Source: Akkermansia muciniphila
Lineage (GTDB): Bacteria; Verrucomicrobiota; Verrucomicrobiia; Verrucomicrobiales; DEV007
Direction of reading: 5' to 3'
Length of the DNA stretch: 42,994 nucleotides
Assembly (NCBI GenBank): GCA_945883495.1
Contig: CAMCXS010000052.1
Location: 1-42,994 of the forward strand
Shown: piece by piece, positions 16,728 to 26,127 of the stretch
How positions within the stretch are numbered: position 1 is the stretch's first letter
How the letters are laid out: each line of letters opens with the position of its first letter
The notes under the pieces: generated by a model
Told to the model about the DNA's origin: nothing
Databases searched by the model: none
What the model saw: only the letters and a program-made list of their open reading frames with translations
Program-made: the position numbers and the translations under genes

Positions 16728-17531
16728 TCAGCGAAGATCGGCGAGGTGACGGAGATTTCCGAAGGTGCGCAGGAGCAAATTGTTTGAGGGGGCACGTTCG
16801 CGAGGCGGAATGATGAGGAGCGCGTCTCGCTCTTCGCCTGGAGCTCCCTTGCTGAAGGTGACTTGGCTGAGCTGCTGAGATGTGGACTTTACGATCGACG
16901 ATGTATTCGTCCAGAGGTAGGTTTTCCCTTGATAGATTCCGAGATGTTGAACGCGCAGGCAGATCCGTTCGAAGGGAAGGGACGTGTTGGAGCGATTGCG
17001 GATCTTCACCGGGCAAATCGCCCGAAAGAGATAGGGGGGCAGTTCTTCCTGGTTGCGCACAGCCCGTGTCAGAGTGGCGTAGCATGGCTCTCCCTGTTGA
17101 GGCGTTCCAAACCAAGTCCGCGAAAGAGACCGGGTGGGAATGCTGGTCAAGTCAATCGCGGATTCCGGGGGGCCGACTTTGAGGCGCACGCTCAAGGGGA
17201 TGCCGCAATAGAACCGGGCATGGGTGCCGGCGGGAATTTCGATTCGGGACACTGGTTTCGAAACAATGGGCCGGTCGGGCAGCTCAGGCACCAGGGTGAG
17301 GCGGTCGTCGGCGTGAGCGGTATCGACTGAAAAGCGGTTCACGACCATGCCAACGGGCAGCTCCGCTTCCTGGGCCAGGGTCCATCGAGCATCGTAAAGG
17401 TCATCGGTGGCGCTGAGATGCGCGATCTGCCACTCGCCCGGAAGATGGCGCACCCAAAGATCGAGGGGGCCGATCTCCCAGTGCCGGGTTGTTCCTGGAG
17501 GAATTTGGTAGGTTTGCCAGAAGGGGAGCAT
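16728..17531 (-). CDS. Uncharacterised protein paired with MscS (possibly DUF432-like)
   Basis: 267 residues without signal peptide or membrane segment, mostly beta-strand in appearance. The N terminus has WEIGPLDLWVRHLPGEW, and the middle PDRPIVSKPVSRIEIPAG. The order, and its position directly before an mscS gene, recall the DUF432 family, which I know as an mscS neighbour; that assignment is from memory and not certain. No function is proposed beyond a possible role with the channel. Confidence 0.6.
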   Translation of the reverse strand: MLPFWQTYQIPPGTTRHWEIGPLDLWVRHLPGEWQIAHLSATDDLYDARWTLAQEAELPVGMVVNRFSVDTAHADDRLTLVPELPDRPIVSKPVSRIEIPAGTHARFYCGIPLSVRLKVGPPESAIDLTSIPTRSLSRTWFGTPQQGEPCYATLTRAVRNQEELPPYLFRAICPVKIRNRSNTSLPFERICLRVQHLGIYQGKTYLWTNTSSIVKSTSQQLSQVTFSKGAPGEERDALLIIPPRERAPSNNLLLRTFGNLRHLADLR

Positions 17532-17629
17532 GATGACGGAGCGGAACGTGTGCCGAGCGGGGGCGCTTTTCCAGTGAAACCCTGCGCGAAGGCTTTCCGG
17601 AGCTCAGGTTTCGTGGTTGAGTGCGCGGC

Positions 17630-18103
17630 ATGTCTTCAGGTCCTGCCCACCGATTTCTCTACCGCCGCCGCATTGAGTTCGCGGAGACCGACATGGCGGG
17701 GATTGTTCACTTCGCGAACTTTTTCCGGTTCATGGAGGAGGCCGAGCATGCGTTTTACCGGAGCCTTGGCTTTACGGTGCACGACTTCCGGCCGGCTCCG
17801 GGCGAACCGCGCATTGGCTGGCCACGGGTTCATGCGGAAGCGGACTTCCGGTTGCCGCTTGAATTTGAAGAAGAGGTGGAGATTGAAGTGCTCGTGGAAG
17901 AGGTCCGGAACAAGTCGATTCGCTACGTCTTCCGATTTTGGAAGGGGCCGGAAACCCAGCGACGGCTGGCGGCGACAGGCCGGTTCAGCGTGGTCTGCGT
18001 GAGGTTTATCGAAGAGGAGGCTCGGATGGAATCGATCGCGGTGCCAGGGTGGATTCGAGCAAGGCTGGAGGCAGCGCCGATGGCGTTGCTGGAGGGACCT
18101 TAG
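17630..18103 (+). CDS. Hot-dog-fold acyl-CoA thioesterase
   Basis: 157 residues from the ATG at 17630; a GTG at 17621 would add three. The motif EFAETDMAGIVHFANFFRF carries the catalytic aspartate of the 4-hydroxybenzoyl-CoA thioesterase family. The remaining pattern (ADFRLPLEFEEEVEIEV) fits the hot-dog fold. With a menaquinone methyltransferase nearby, cleavage of dihydroxynaphthoyl-CoA in menaquinone synthesis is one possibility, but the substrate cannot be read from sequence. Confidence 0.82.
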   Translation: MSSGPAHRFLYRRRIEFAETDMAGIVHFANFFRFMEEAEHAFYRSLGFTVHDFRPAPGEPRIGWPRVHAEADFRLPLEFEEEVEIEVLVEEVRNKSIRYVFRFWKGPETQRRLAATGRFSVVCVRFIEEEARMESIAVPGWIRARLEAAPMALLEGP

Positions 18104-18120
18104 CAGTTTGGCGGGCTAGA

Positions 18121-18167
18121 TATTCGAATAGTATTGAATATTCTGGATTTTGTTCTATTCTTTACAA
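18121..18167 (+). promoter_or_regulatory. AT-rich control region of the hybrid kinase
   Basis: An AT-rich island in a GC-rich genome. It holds the palindromes TATTCGAATA (18121-18130) and GAATATTC (18136-18143), plus a possible promoter TTGAAT (18134-18139), 16 bases, TATTCT (18156-18161). Transcription would start close to 18168. Confidence 0.4.
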
Positions 18168-18194
18168 ATGTCCTCAACGCTGGGGCGTTTTCCG

Positions 18195-20621
18195 ATGAGT
18201 TTATTTACTTCAATTTCCCTGCGGCAGCTGAGTTTTACGAGTTTGGTTGTGCTTTCGGCTGGCCTGATTATGGCTGCTATGTTGTACACCTACGGCAAAC
18301 GAGACCGGGAGATCCAGCAGGAGCGCGCGATCTCGGAAACGACGTTCCGGATGAGCCAAGCACTGCGCGGCCGCGACTTGGGTCGGCACGAGTCCATCTC
18401 CGAGGCCATGAACTCGATCTGTTCGGACCAAAACGAATACGCCGTCTTCGCCCGGGAGTCGCAAGGCCAAGGCTGGCGGATGGTGTATGCCAACGCGGTT
18501 GACAAGGTGGATATGGCTATCGACCTGGAGACAAGTTCAGCGCTGAGCAATGCCAAGGAAGGGAGGACGGCGATGAGCGTGCGCGAAGAATTTGAGCCGT
18601 CGGATCTGACAAAGAAACGAAGTGACGAAGAGGCGGATCCATCTCGAATGCGCCGAGTCACGGTAGCGGCGCCGATTTTCTCATTGGAACCGGATGCAAA
18701 AGGGAGTGTGGCTCAGGTGGGAGTGGTCGCGCTCCGGGAAGACTTTCCGTCGCACTCCACCAATTTGGGGCGGTATGCGACGCAGGTGGGCCTGGGGTTG
18801 ATCTTGGCGTTGTTGATGGCGGTTTCAGCCGGCTGGCTCTTTATCCGGGGCATGTCCCGGGACATTCAGGCATTGGTTCAGGGGATTGATCAGGTTTCCC
18901 AGGGGCGTTACGAGTATCGCATCAAAGTGACCCGGAAGGATGAGATCGGACGAGCGCAGACGGGATTCAATCTGCTGGCCCAGTATTTGGAGCGCGCCCG
19001 GGCAAAGGATAACGAGGCGATGCGGGAGCTGCTGACGGCGAAGAAAGAATCCGAAGCGGCCATGCTCGCGAAATCAGATTTCCTGGCAAACATGAGCCAC
19101 GAAATCCGCACGCCGATGAATGGGATCATCGGAACCACCAGTTTGGTGCTGGAGACGCCGTTGAGCACCCAACAGCGAGACATGCTCAAGATCATCCGGG
19201 CCAGTGGACAATCTTTGCTGCATATCATCAACGACGTCCTCGACTACTCGAAGCTGGACACGGCCAAGATGGTGCTAGACGAGACCCCAGCCGACCTTCG
19301 CAAACTGTTTGATGAGGTGGGCGAGATGTTTGCTCCCACGATGGCGGAGCGGAATCTGGAATTGGTGCTCCGTGTGGACCGGAGTATCCCGGTTGCGATC
19401 TACGTAGACCGGGAGCGCCTGAAACAGATTTTGGTGAACTTGGTAGGCAACGCCGCAAAGTTCACGGAGAAAGGGGAGATCCAGGTCCGGGCGGAAGCGG
19501 TCGCCTTCAGCGGCAACCTCACGCAGCGGATTCGCATTGAAATAGAGGACACTGGGATTGGGATTCCGGAGAACAAGCTCGAGACGATTTTCGAGGCGTT
19601 CCAGCAGGCGGATGTGACCACGACTCGCAAATACGGTGGTTCGGGATTAGGATTGGCAATCGGCCGCAAGCTCAGTGCCTTGATGAATGGGCATCTCGGC
19701 GTGCGCAGCCAAGTCGGAGTGGGATCCGTGTTTCATCTAGAGTTTCCCTACCGGACGGTGCCCGAGCACTCGGAGATCCCCAATAAGAACCGGCTACTCG
19801 CGGAGCTGAAGCAGCGCCGGATCGCGGTGATTGCCAAAGGTTCGTCGGCACAGCTGATGAGCGGTTACTTGCGGGAGTGGGGGGCGTTGGCGACGTGCGT
19901 GCCTGGATTGGACGTGACGGCGTTGCAGCAACTTGCTGGAACTGAGCCAGAAGCCATCGTGGTGGAGTCGAACGTGGCGCCGGTCGATCAACTGCAAGCG
20001 TTTCTGCGGAGGCTGCTTGAGGCGAAATTTCCGACTGTGGTGGTGAGCCGCGTTGGCGAGTCTGTGGATTGGCTGGGGGCGCAGACGGATTTGCTGCAAT
20101 GGGTGACCAAGCCGGTCAAGGAATTGGATTTAATTCACCGGTGCGCTGACGCCGTTAGCGGCCGCGCACCCGCGTTGAGTCATGAGGACGGGATTGTGTC
20201 CACGCAACATGGGGGAACATTTGCCTCCCAGTTTCCGGGAAAAGTGCTGCTCGTGGAAGATCAGCCGATGAATCAGAAGATCGTCTCCATGATGCTGCAG
20301 AAGCTGGGCTATGAAGTCGAAATCGCTGACAACGGACGTGAGGCGGTCGATCTGGTGAACGGTGGAGGTGCCTTTGACCTGGTGCTGATGGATCTGCAAA
20401 TGCCGGTGATGGGTGGGGTGGAGGCCTCAAAGGAAATCCGTCGGAACTTCCTGCTCCCGAAGCAGCCTGTGATTGTGGCCCTGACCGGGCATGCCCTGAC
20501 GGGCGTCCGCGAGGAGTGCCGCAAGGCGGGGATGGACCGGTTCATGACGAAGCCGGTCTCTTTGGACGACTTAAGACGCTGCATTAAGGATTCTCTGGGA
20601 ACCCGAAAAGTAGCAGCTTGA
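18195..20621 (+). CDS. Hybrid sensor histidine kinase with pseudo-receiver and receiver
   Basis: 808 residues from the ATG at 18195; ATG codons at 18150 and 18168 are alternatives. Two membrane segments (about 12-32 and 200-222) enclose a periplasmic sensor domain with no recognised fold. A HAMP domain follows. The kinase core has the phosphorylated histidine in [10 protein letters not shown] (His302), NLVGNAAKF (N box), and DTGIGIPE and GSGLGLAI (G boxes). After that comes a degenerate receiver-like domain (about 530-650) whose aspartate is replaced (VVESNVAP), and a full receiver with Asp733 in [11 protein letters not shown]. The partner regulator and signal are unknown. Confidence 0.93.
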   Translation: MSLFTSISLRQLSFTSLVVLSAGLIMAAMLYTYGKRDREIQQERAISETTFRMSQALRGRDLGRHESISEAMNSICSDQNEYAVFARESQGQGWRMVYANAVDKVDMAIDLETSSALSNAKEGRTAMSVREEFEPSDLTKKRSDEEADPSRMRRVTVAAPIFSLEPDAKGSVAQVGVVALREDFPSHSTNLGRYATQVGLGLILALLMAVSAGWLFIRGMSRDIQALVQGIDQVSQGRYEYRIKVTRKDEIGRAQTGFNLLAQYLERARAKDNEAMRELLTAKKESEAAMLAKSDFLANMSHEIRTPMNGIIGTTSLVLETPLSTQQRDMLKIIRASGQSLLHIINDVLDYSKLDTAKMVLDETPADLRKLFDEVGEMFAPTMAERNLELVLRVDRSIPVAIYVDRERLKQILVNLVGNAAKFTEKGEIQVRAEAVAFSGNLTQRIRIEIEDTGIGIPENKLETIFEAFQQADVTTTRKYGGSGLGLAIGRKLSALMNGHLGVRSQVGVGSVFHLEFPYRTVPEHSEIPNKNRLLAELKQRRIAVIAKGSSAQLMSGYLREWGALATCVPGLDVTALQQLAGTEPEAIVVESNVAPVDQLQAFLRRLLEAKFPTVVVSRVGESVDWLGAQTDLLQWVTKPVKELDLIHRCADAVSGRAPALSHEDGIVSTQHGGTFASQFPGKVLLVEDQPMNQKIVSMMLQKLGYEVEIADNGREAVDLVNGGGAFDLVLMDLQMPVMGGVEASKEIRRNFLLPKQPVIVALTGHALTGVREECRKAGMDRFMTKPVSLDDLRRCIKDSLGTRKVAA

Positions 20622-21092
20622 TCAGCGAATCAGGCCTTTGGCGTCGTTGAGCTTGGCCCCGGTCACGCAGATGTGAGTCTGAGTGGAGCCAGTAAGATCG
20701 GCCGCTGCGAGATCCGCGTTCTCGAAGTTGGCGCGGTAAAGATTGGCTTCCCGTAGCGTGGCTCCCGAGAGGTCGGCGCCGGTGAGATCACATTCGGTCA
20801 GATTCACTTTGTCGAGATTGACTCCACCGAGATCCGCCGCGCGCAAATCGCCCCGGGTGAAGTTCGTGCCGATGAATCGTGCCCCGCTGCAATCCACCTG
20901 GATCATGGACGTCCGGCTGAGGTCCGCGCCGCTAAAGTTCGTGCCGATGAAGCGGGCCCGGTCCATCCGAGCGCCCGGATAGCTGGTGTTGGACAGGTCC
21001 TGTCCCGTCTTGTCGAGCTGTTTGCCACGAAGGCCTTTAGAATCAAGCCAAAGCGCGTGTTGCGCCAACTCGTCGGGGGTAATGTTCGCCAT
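20622..21092 (-). CDS. Pentapeptide-repeat protein
   Basis: 156 residues with about 18 pentapeptide repeats of the A(D/N)LXX type from residue 30 on (for example GTNFSGADLS, GADLSGATLREANL), which should fold into a right-handed beta-helix. Cytosolic, no signal. Its stop abuts the stop of the hybrid kinase. It follows the Hsp70/actin-like gene by 42 bases on the same strand and may be the last gene of that operon. Confidence 0.9.
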   Translation of the reverse strand: MANITPDELAQHALWLDSKGLRGKQLDKTGQDLSNTSYPGARMDRARFIGTNFSGADLSRTSMIQVDCSGARFIGTNFTRGDLRAADLGGVNLDKVNLTECDLTGADLSGATLREANLYRANFENADLAAADLTGSTQTHICVTGAKLNDAKGLIR

Positions 21093-21134
21093 TTGGGAGG
21101 GATTTTGCGGGTTCGGCAGTGAATTTGCAACCGT

Positions 21135-22466
21135 TCAATTCAACCCCTCGAAGTAGACGCTGGCACCGCCCAAAGCCGTCGCGCCACGGACCAGAGTGGC
21201 GTTGAGCCGAGCATGACGGCCATCGAGGTCCGTTTCCAGGCGGCTGACGGGCCGATAGACGCGTTGCAACTCAAAGTTATCTAGCTTAGCGACCAGGGCG
21301 TCCCGGACCGCCGGGACGTTGAACCCTCCGCCTGTGACCAAGAGTTGATCGACACGCTCAAACTGGTGCATGTCCAAAAAGCGCTCGGCGCTCAGGGCCA
21401 CTTCTTCGGCGAAGCCATCGACGGCTTCCTTGACCGACTCGATCTCCGCTCCTTCCGCGATGCGGACGCCGCCCGCCCGGAAGGGACGCAAGGTGGCGTA
21501 GAAAAGGCGGTGGAAGTTTTCAATCCGCGGATCGCTGGCGCTGGCCATGTCGTCGAAGGCGAACTGCTGCTCCTCGGGCAAGGCGGCTCGTACTCGGCGA
21601 TCAAGGTCCGCGATGCCCATTGGCTCGGAGTAGTGCGCATAACAGCCGCGACGGCTACTGGCGGCGGCTTCAAAGGCTTGGTCGGGCCGAGCCAGGTCGA
21701 ACCCCAGCATCGCGAAGTCCGTAGTGTAACCGCCCAGGTCCGCAACGAAAACCCAGTGCGTTCGCTCCATGTCGTATTGACCGGAGAAACGCGCGTACTG
21801 GCGGGTGGCTTCGAAGAATTCGGAATCGCCAAACATTTCCGGGTAGAACGGAAAAGCTTCGCCACCGCTGATGGTGGGATCCGGAGTCCAGATGGCGTTG
21901 CGGCCCTCCGAGAAGATTCCGATGGAGTTAGCAACCGGCTCGGCGACGGCGGGGCGGACGGCGGTGGGATTCCAGCCTGTTTGGCCCAGAAGCTCGACCA
22001 AGGCGGCAGCGGCGGTGGTTTGCGCACCGAAGCTGGGCAGAGTGATCCGGACCGGCATGGTGGAGACGCCGGGAAGTCCGCTGGCGCGGCAGTAGCCATC
22101 AACGAAATCGCGCAGCCAACGGAAGTAACCGTGCCCGATGTGTTGAACGGGAGTGCCGTCTGAGGTGGAGCCAGGTCCGCCGTTGGCGAAGAAGAGAGGC
22201 TTCCAATTCCGGTAAACGCGGACTTCGCCCAAGGTCGAAGCTTTGGCGACCACGTCGTTTCCGTAGCACCAAACCTCTTTGCCCATTTCCATCCCGCGAG
22301 CCGCTAGGGTGGGAATGCAGAAGTTGTGCTCGTCCATTTTGAGCCACTCATCCTGAAGCAAACCGGTGAGCGAGCAGGCGCGGCCATCCGGGTCGAGCGG
22401 TGCCTGATTGCGAATGCCCACCTTGGTGAACGAATTTCCGAAATCGATGCTGATTTGGTAGTTCAT
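21135..22466 (-). CDS. Hsp70/actin-superfamily (ASKHA) ATPase-like protein
   Basis: 443 residues from the ATG at 22466. The ATPase signatures are in order: phosphate-1 SIDFGNSFTKVG (6-17), connect-1 RPAVAEPVANSIG (171-183), phosphate-2 VADLGGYTTDFA (241-252) and adenosine loop LLVTGGGFNVP (375-385). The protein lacks a separate substrate-binding domain, so it is not a true DnaK. It resembles the Hsp70-like, ParM-like or MreB-like relatives of unknown function. The two genes before it on this strand encode a winged-helix protein and a helical protein, and the pentapeptide protein follows, so all four may act together. Confidence 0.82.
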   Translation of the reverse strand: MNYQISIDFGNSFTKVGIRNQAPLDPDGRACSLTGLLQDEWLKMDEHNFCIPTLAARGMEMGKEVWCYGNDVVAKASTLGEVRVYRNWKPLFFANGGPGSTSDGTPVQHIGHGYFRWLRDFVDGYCRASGLPGVSTMPVRITLPSFGAQTTAAAALVELLGQTGWNPTAVRPAVAEPVANSIGIFSEGRNAIWTPDPTISGGEAFPFYPEMFGDSEFFEATRQYARFSGQYDMERTHWVFVADLGGYTTDFAMLGFDLARPDQAFEAAASSRRGCYAHYSEPMGIADLDRRVRAALPEEQQFAFDDMASASDPRIENFHRLFYATLRPFRAGGVRIAEGAEIESVKEAVDGFAEEVALSAERFLDMHQFERVDQLLVTGGGFNVPAVRDALVAKLDNFELQRVYRPVSRLETDLDGRHARLNATLVRGATALGGASVYFEGLN

Positions 22467-22492
22467 TGAAAAAATTGGGAAGAGGTTCAGGT

Positions 22493-23389
22493 TCAGGAAA
22501 CGGGCTCGACACAGGCTTTGGCGACGAGGTGCTGACCACGGGCGTTGCGCAGTTGCCAACCTTGCTGCGTGACTCGCACCTTTTGACCGGGATTGAGCTG
22601 ACCGGAGCAGTGTTGCAGACGGCCATCGAAGTCGATCACCGCTCCCGGCTTGCCGACCGGGTCGAGACCTAAGCTGAAGAGTGTGTCTTCGAGAATCCCG
22701 CGAGCCTCCAGAGACTGGCTGTCTTGCCAAGCGAAGACGAGGAGTTCCGCGGCATCGCGTTGGAAGTCGAGATCATCTTCGTCTCGCGCGGGGAGGAGCT
22801 GACGGCGCACGTCTGAAGCCTGCGTTGCCGGGGGCGCTTGGATTTGCACACCGCAGATGGCGCGGAGGATATCCGCATCGGCGTAACCGGCTTCCGTGAG
22901 GGCTGCCTGCGCTTTTTTGTATTCGGCCCGGGCGCGGTCGATGTAGTCCTCCAGCCTAGGTGGTTTGCAACTGAGCCGGTGAGAACGTTGATTGCCAAGC
23001 ACCGGAAGGATGTGAATCCCAGGGCTCTCCTTGAGTTCCTCAAAGATTTGTTCGCGCCAAGCCTCGGTGGCGCCTGTGTCGAGCTCTCCGAGCGCCCGGA
23101 CGAGTTCGCTTTTGGTCCGGGGCTTTTCCTGGATGAGCGCGCGTGCGGTGTCCAGGTGCAACTGCTTCTCGTCCTTGTGCCAGAAGCGGTCTCCGGCGCA
23201 AGGGAAGACCGCTCCGGCAATGACCGCGCGATTCAAGAGGGAACGAAGGAGGTCTTCGGAGGCTTCCGGACCGTCGTAGGCCGTCCGCAACTGGCGAAAG
23301 GTGAGGGGACGAGGCGCCGCTTCCAATGCGGAAACGAGTCCCCGGCGGATTTTGGCTTCGGTGGAGCTGAGTGGACGGTCTACGGTCAT
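22493..23389 (-). CDS. Winged-helix protein with GrpE-like C terminus, partner of the ATPase
   Basis: 298 residues from the ATG at 23389. Residues 8-70 and 75-140 look like two winged-helix domains (patterns PLTFRQLRTAY and RTKSELVRALGEL). A helical segment follows at 146-205. The last 50 residues (NPGQKVRVTQQGWQL, then LVAKACVEPV) resemble the head domain of GrpE nucleotide-exchange factors; this is a weak, visual similarity. It is 26 bases upstream of the ATPase gene. A strong hairpin lies directly before its start. Confidence 0.7.
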   Translation of the reverse strand: MTVDRPLSSTEAKIRRGLVSALEAAPRPLTFRQLRTAYDGPEASEDLLRSLLNRAVIAGAVFPCAGDRFWHKDEKQLHLDTARALIQEKPRTKSELVRALGELDTGATEAWREQIFEELKESPGIHILPVLGNQRSHRLSCKPPRLEDYIDRARAEYKKAQAALTEAGYADADILRAICGVQIQAPPATQASDVRRQLLPARDEDDLDFQRDAAELLVFAWQDSQSLEARGILEDTLFSLGLDPVGKPGAVIDFDGRLQHCSGQLNPGQKVRVTQQGWQLRNARGQHLVAKACVEPVS

Positions 23390-23392
23390 TCA

Positions 23393-23443
23393 GGAGAATG
23401 TTAGGGTATCTTGATCTTCTGCGAGATCAAGATAATTCTCCTG
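23393..23443 (-). promoter_or_regulatory. Large hairpin before the winged-helix gene
   Basis: Perfect inner stem ATCTTGATCT/AGATCAAGAT (23409-23418 with 23425-23434, 6-base loop) and a perfect 8-bp outer stem AGGAGAAT/ATTCTCCT (23393-23400 with 23436-23443), with an 8-base bulge on one side. On the minus strand the SD-like AGGAG of the 5' arm pairs with the sequence just before the ATG. It has no T-tract; it may be a leader regulator or an operator. Confidence 0.75.
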
Positions 23444-23459
23444 GGGCCAGTTTGACCGC

Positions 23460-24146
23460 TTAGGCGCCGAGCCAGAGGAACTCGCGGGCCATCCGGTTCA
23501 AGGCCATGCGGGTGCGGGTGAATTCATGGCAAAGCAGGTCGTAAACCTCCGCCAAGGCGAATTCGTTGGCCAATGGATGGTTTCGCGCCGAGCGGAAAGA
23601 ATCGCGGGCGACGCCTTCATAATAACGAACTCCGGGGGCGCCGCGCCGTTCTTCCCGATGCTCGAGAAAACGCGGGAAAAGGCCGGTTAAAACCATGAAT
23701 TGATTCCCGCAGCGGACGTGAAGATAGAACTTATCGTAGGTGTTGGCGACGTTGAGTTCTTCGATGAAGTCGATGTGATATGGCGCTTCGCTGAGAGGTT
23801 CTCCGCGTTTTGGCTTGAGTGGGCCTTCCCCGGAGGCGAAATCCGCTAAGGTGGCGGAGACATAATCGCAAAGCCCGGCATGACCGAGGCCGGACTCCCG
23901 GAGGACGTGACGGAGTAGCACGTAAAAATAGAGCTGCGGCGTGATCGTAACGGGCGACTCCATGCCGATGATGGCCTGGAGGAGCTTGGGATGGTCGAGG
24001 AGGCAGTCTAGGGACTCGGGATCTGAGGCGAGTTGCATCAGGCATTCGGTTCCCTGCGCGGCTCCGTTGGATAGAGCTTTGGCAATGAACTCGAAGTCTC
24101 GTGGTTCAAGACGGCGCTTGCAGCTGGTTGGAACGGTGCGTATCAC
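23460..24146 (-). CDS. Helical protein of unknown function, first gene of the ATPase operon
   Basis: 228 residues if the GTG at 24146 is used; the frame is open to 24317, so the start is uncertain. Content is almost entirely helical, with a conserved-looking core YHIDFIEELNVANTYDKFYL and a C-terminal segment HEFTRTRMALNRMAREFLWL. No signal peptide or recognised domain. It is upstream of the winged-helix and ATPase genes on the same strand, separated by 70 bases that hold the hairpin. Function not known to me. Confidence 0.7.
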   Translation of the reverse strand: MIRTVPTSCKRRLEPRDFEFIAKALSNGAAQGTECLMQLASDPESLDCLLDHPKLLQAIIGMESPVTITPQLYFYVLLRHVLRESGLGHAGLCDYVSATLADFASGEGPLKPKRGEPLSEAPYHIDFIEELNVANTYDKFYLHVRCGNQFMVLTGLFPRFLEHREERRGAPGVRYYEGVARDSFRSARNHPLANEFALAEVYDLLCHEFTRTRMALNRMAREFLWLGA

Positions 24147-24315
24147 TCTGGATGCAGTTGTCGATTGGACGGAGTCGCTCTCGCACGGATTCAGCCAGAC
24201 AGAACTCGTTGGAGCGAACTCTGGACCTTGGCGATAGCACGGTCCGTGCCAGCCTGACCAGAGTTGAAATTGCCGAGGAAAAGGGCTCCGCGCCCCGGAA
24301 ACAGACCGGCTCCGC

Positions 24316-26127
24316 ATGGTGATCTCCGCACGCCTTCTTATTTTCGTTCTCGTCCTGGCGGGATGGACGGCGGACCTGGCGGCTCAAGCCCCTTCCGTCC
24401 CGGCGCGGCTTTCCCTGGAAATGCTCTCCGGGGGCGCTCGGCTGCGGCTCGATGCCGACGACTTTTGCGTGGTGGCGGACCCCAGCCAGGAAGGCGCCCG
24501 CAACCTGCTGCCCAAACGATTCCGGGTCACGATCACAGGGGAAAATCGGGCCAGTTACACGGTCTCGGGGGAGAGTGAAGCCCCGGATGGTTGGCTTTCC
24601 CGGCACGAAATCGCGTTGTGCTTCGATGAGCAAATCGAGGGCCAGCTCGTGGCTCCGGTTGAACCCGATGGCGGGGATGTGCTTCGCTCCGCCCCGGTCC
24701 GGGTGGCGGTGGGTCCAGGGGACGAGCCGCTCATCGAGGTGTTCGCGACGTCTCCGCCGGCGGATCCAGCATGGCGAATCACGAGGCGGGGGAAATCGGT
24801 GCGCACGGAGGCGGCGCAAACCCGGACGTTGCAGGAAGGCCGTTGGCTGGAGAAGCCGCCCACGAGCCAAAAAAACGTGCTCACGCCTCGCTACCACATC
24901 GTCCTCGGGAGCGGAATCGAGGGCAGCGCGCCGCGGCACGGGCGGCTTGATGGACCACGGTTCGTGTTTGAGGACGAAGATTTGCGGGTGCCTCGGGCGA
25001 TGACGCCGAACCGGCTGCTGGCGGGAGGCGAAATCGGCGCCACCTCCGTCAGCGATGACTTGCCCGGCCTTGAAGGCGGCTTTGGGAACACGTCGGTGAC
25101 GATCCGCTGGGAACTCAGCGTCGGCAAAGCTCCGGACGTGGGTTGGTTTGAATCGGTGGCCCAAGGGAAGGGCTCGGCTTGGCCGGGATTCGGCTCGGAA
25201 TCGCTCTTCGTGATCAAATTGACCCAGCCGGAGATGGTGGAATCGGTCGAATTTGGCTTGGAGGAGGTCTCCCGTCATCCCGGCATCGCGTTGAACGGTG
25301 GAGCGGCCTTGGTGCTTCGGCCCGAGGGCTGGCGGGATCAGGTTCGAGCCCGGCCGGTTTCCTACCGCGAGGAGGACTTGGTGCTGACCTGGGAGCGGGC
25401 GGAAGCGGTGCCACCGGCCTCGCCAGAAGATTCCGGGCCGGATCTTTTGTTGGGGGCGGACGGCGCGTCCGCGTTGGGACCGATTTCCCTGGCGCCGGTG
25501 AAAGACGAGATGCCGATCCGCGTTCGTGTGGCAGACTGGGGAGCCAAAGGGAAACTGACCGTCCGGGTTAAAGTGGAGGGGATTTGGGAGAATCTGCCCC
25601 CACGCGGGCCGGGGGCGTCCGGCGGCTGGATGCAGATTCCCGCCGGGGCCGACGCCGATGGCGTTCCGCTTGATTTTGAAAAAGGCGAGGGAGCGGACGA
25701 TGCGGATGGCGACGGGTTGACCTGGGCGCAAGAGTACCGTGGAGTGATCGTGGCGGGGCAGCACCGGAGGCTTTCTCCGCTCCGGCGGGAGGTATTCCTG
25801 GTGGACCCGGGCGGTTGCCTGGGGGAGGAAGAGCGGATTGCGCTGGCTCGCCGGCTTTCGCCGTGGAATGTCGATTTGCTGTTTTTGGAGCCGGGTGAAA
25901 GCGCGATGGAATGCGTGCGGGTGATCGTGCTGGAAGATTTGCGTGAGCATTTTCTGCCAGCGTTGCTGCGGCTGGAAGATGGAGCGGCGCAACGGAAAGC
26001 GTTTCGAGCCATCCGGCCCCGGCCCGAATGCGGCGCCTTGTTCATCGATGGCAGAGTGGATCCAGTGTTGCTGGCCGGTGATTTGGCCCTGGTCCTGGGA
26101 CTGAGCGATTTTGGCCCTGAACCATGA
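24316..26127 (+). CDS. Large secreted protein of unknown function
   Basis: 603 residues with a signal peptide (about 1-24, ending AAQA). The rest is rich in beta strands, without a domain I can name. A calcium-binding-like stretch DADGDGLTWAQEY lies near residue 465-477, similar to thrombospondin type 3 or EF-hand repeats. The last codon overlaps the ATG of the next gene (ATGA), so the two are translationally coupled and probably act together at the cell envelope. Confidence 0.75.
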   Translation: MVISARLLIFVLVLAGWTADLAAQAPSVPARLSLEMLSGGARLRLDADDFCVVADPSQEGARNLLPKRFRVTITGENRASYTVSGESEAPDGWLSRHEIALCFDEQIEGQLVAPVEPDGGDVLRSAPVRVAVGPGDEPLIEVFATSPPADPAWRITRRGKSVRTEAAQTRTLQEGRWLEKPPTSQKNVLTPRYHIVLGSGIEGSAPRHGRLDGPRFVFEDEDLRVPRAMTPNRLLAGGEIGATSVSDDLPGLEGGFGNTSVTIRWELSVGKAPDVGWFESVAQGKGSAWPGFGSESLFVIKLTQPEMVESVEFGLEEVSRHPGIALNGGAALVLRPEGWRDQVRARPVSYREEDLVLTWERAEAVPPASPEDSGPDLLLGADGASALGPISLAPVKDEMPIRVRVADWGAKGKLTVRVKVEGIWENLPPRGPGASGGWMQIPAGADADGVPLDFEKGEGADDADGDGLTWAQEYRGVIVAGQHRRLSPLRREVFLVDPGGCLGEEERIALARRLSPWNVDLLFLEPGESAMECVRVIVLEDLREHFLPALLRLEDGAAQRKAFRAIRPRPECGALFIDGRVDPVLLAGDLALVLGLSDFGPEP

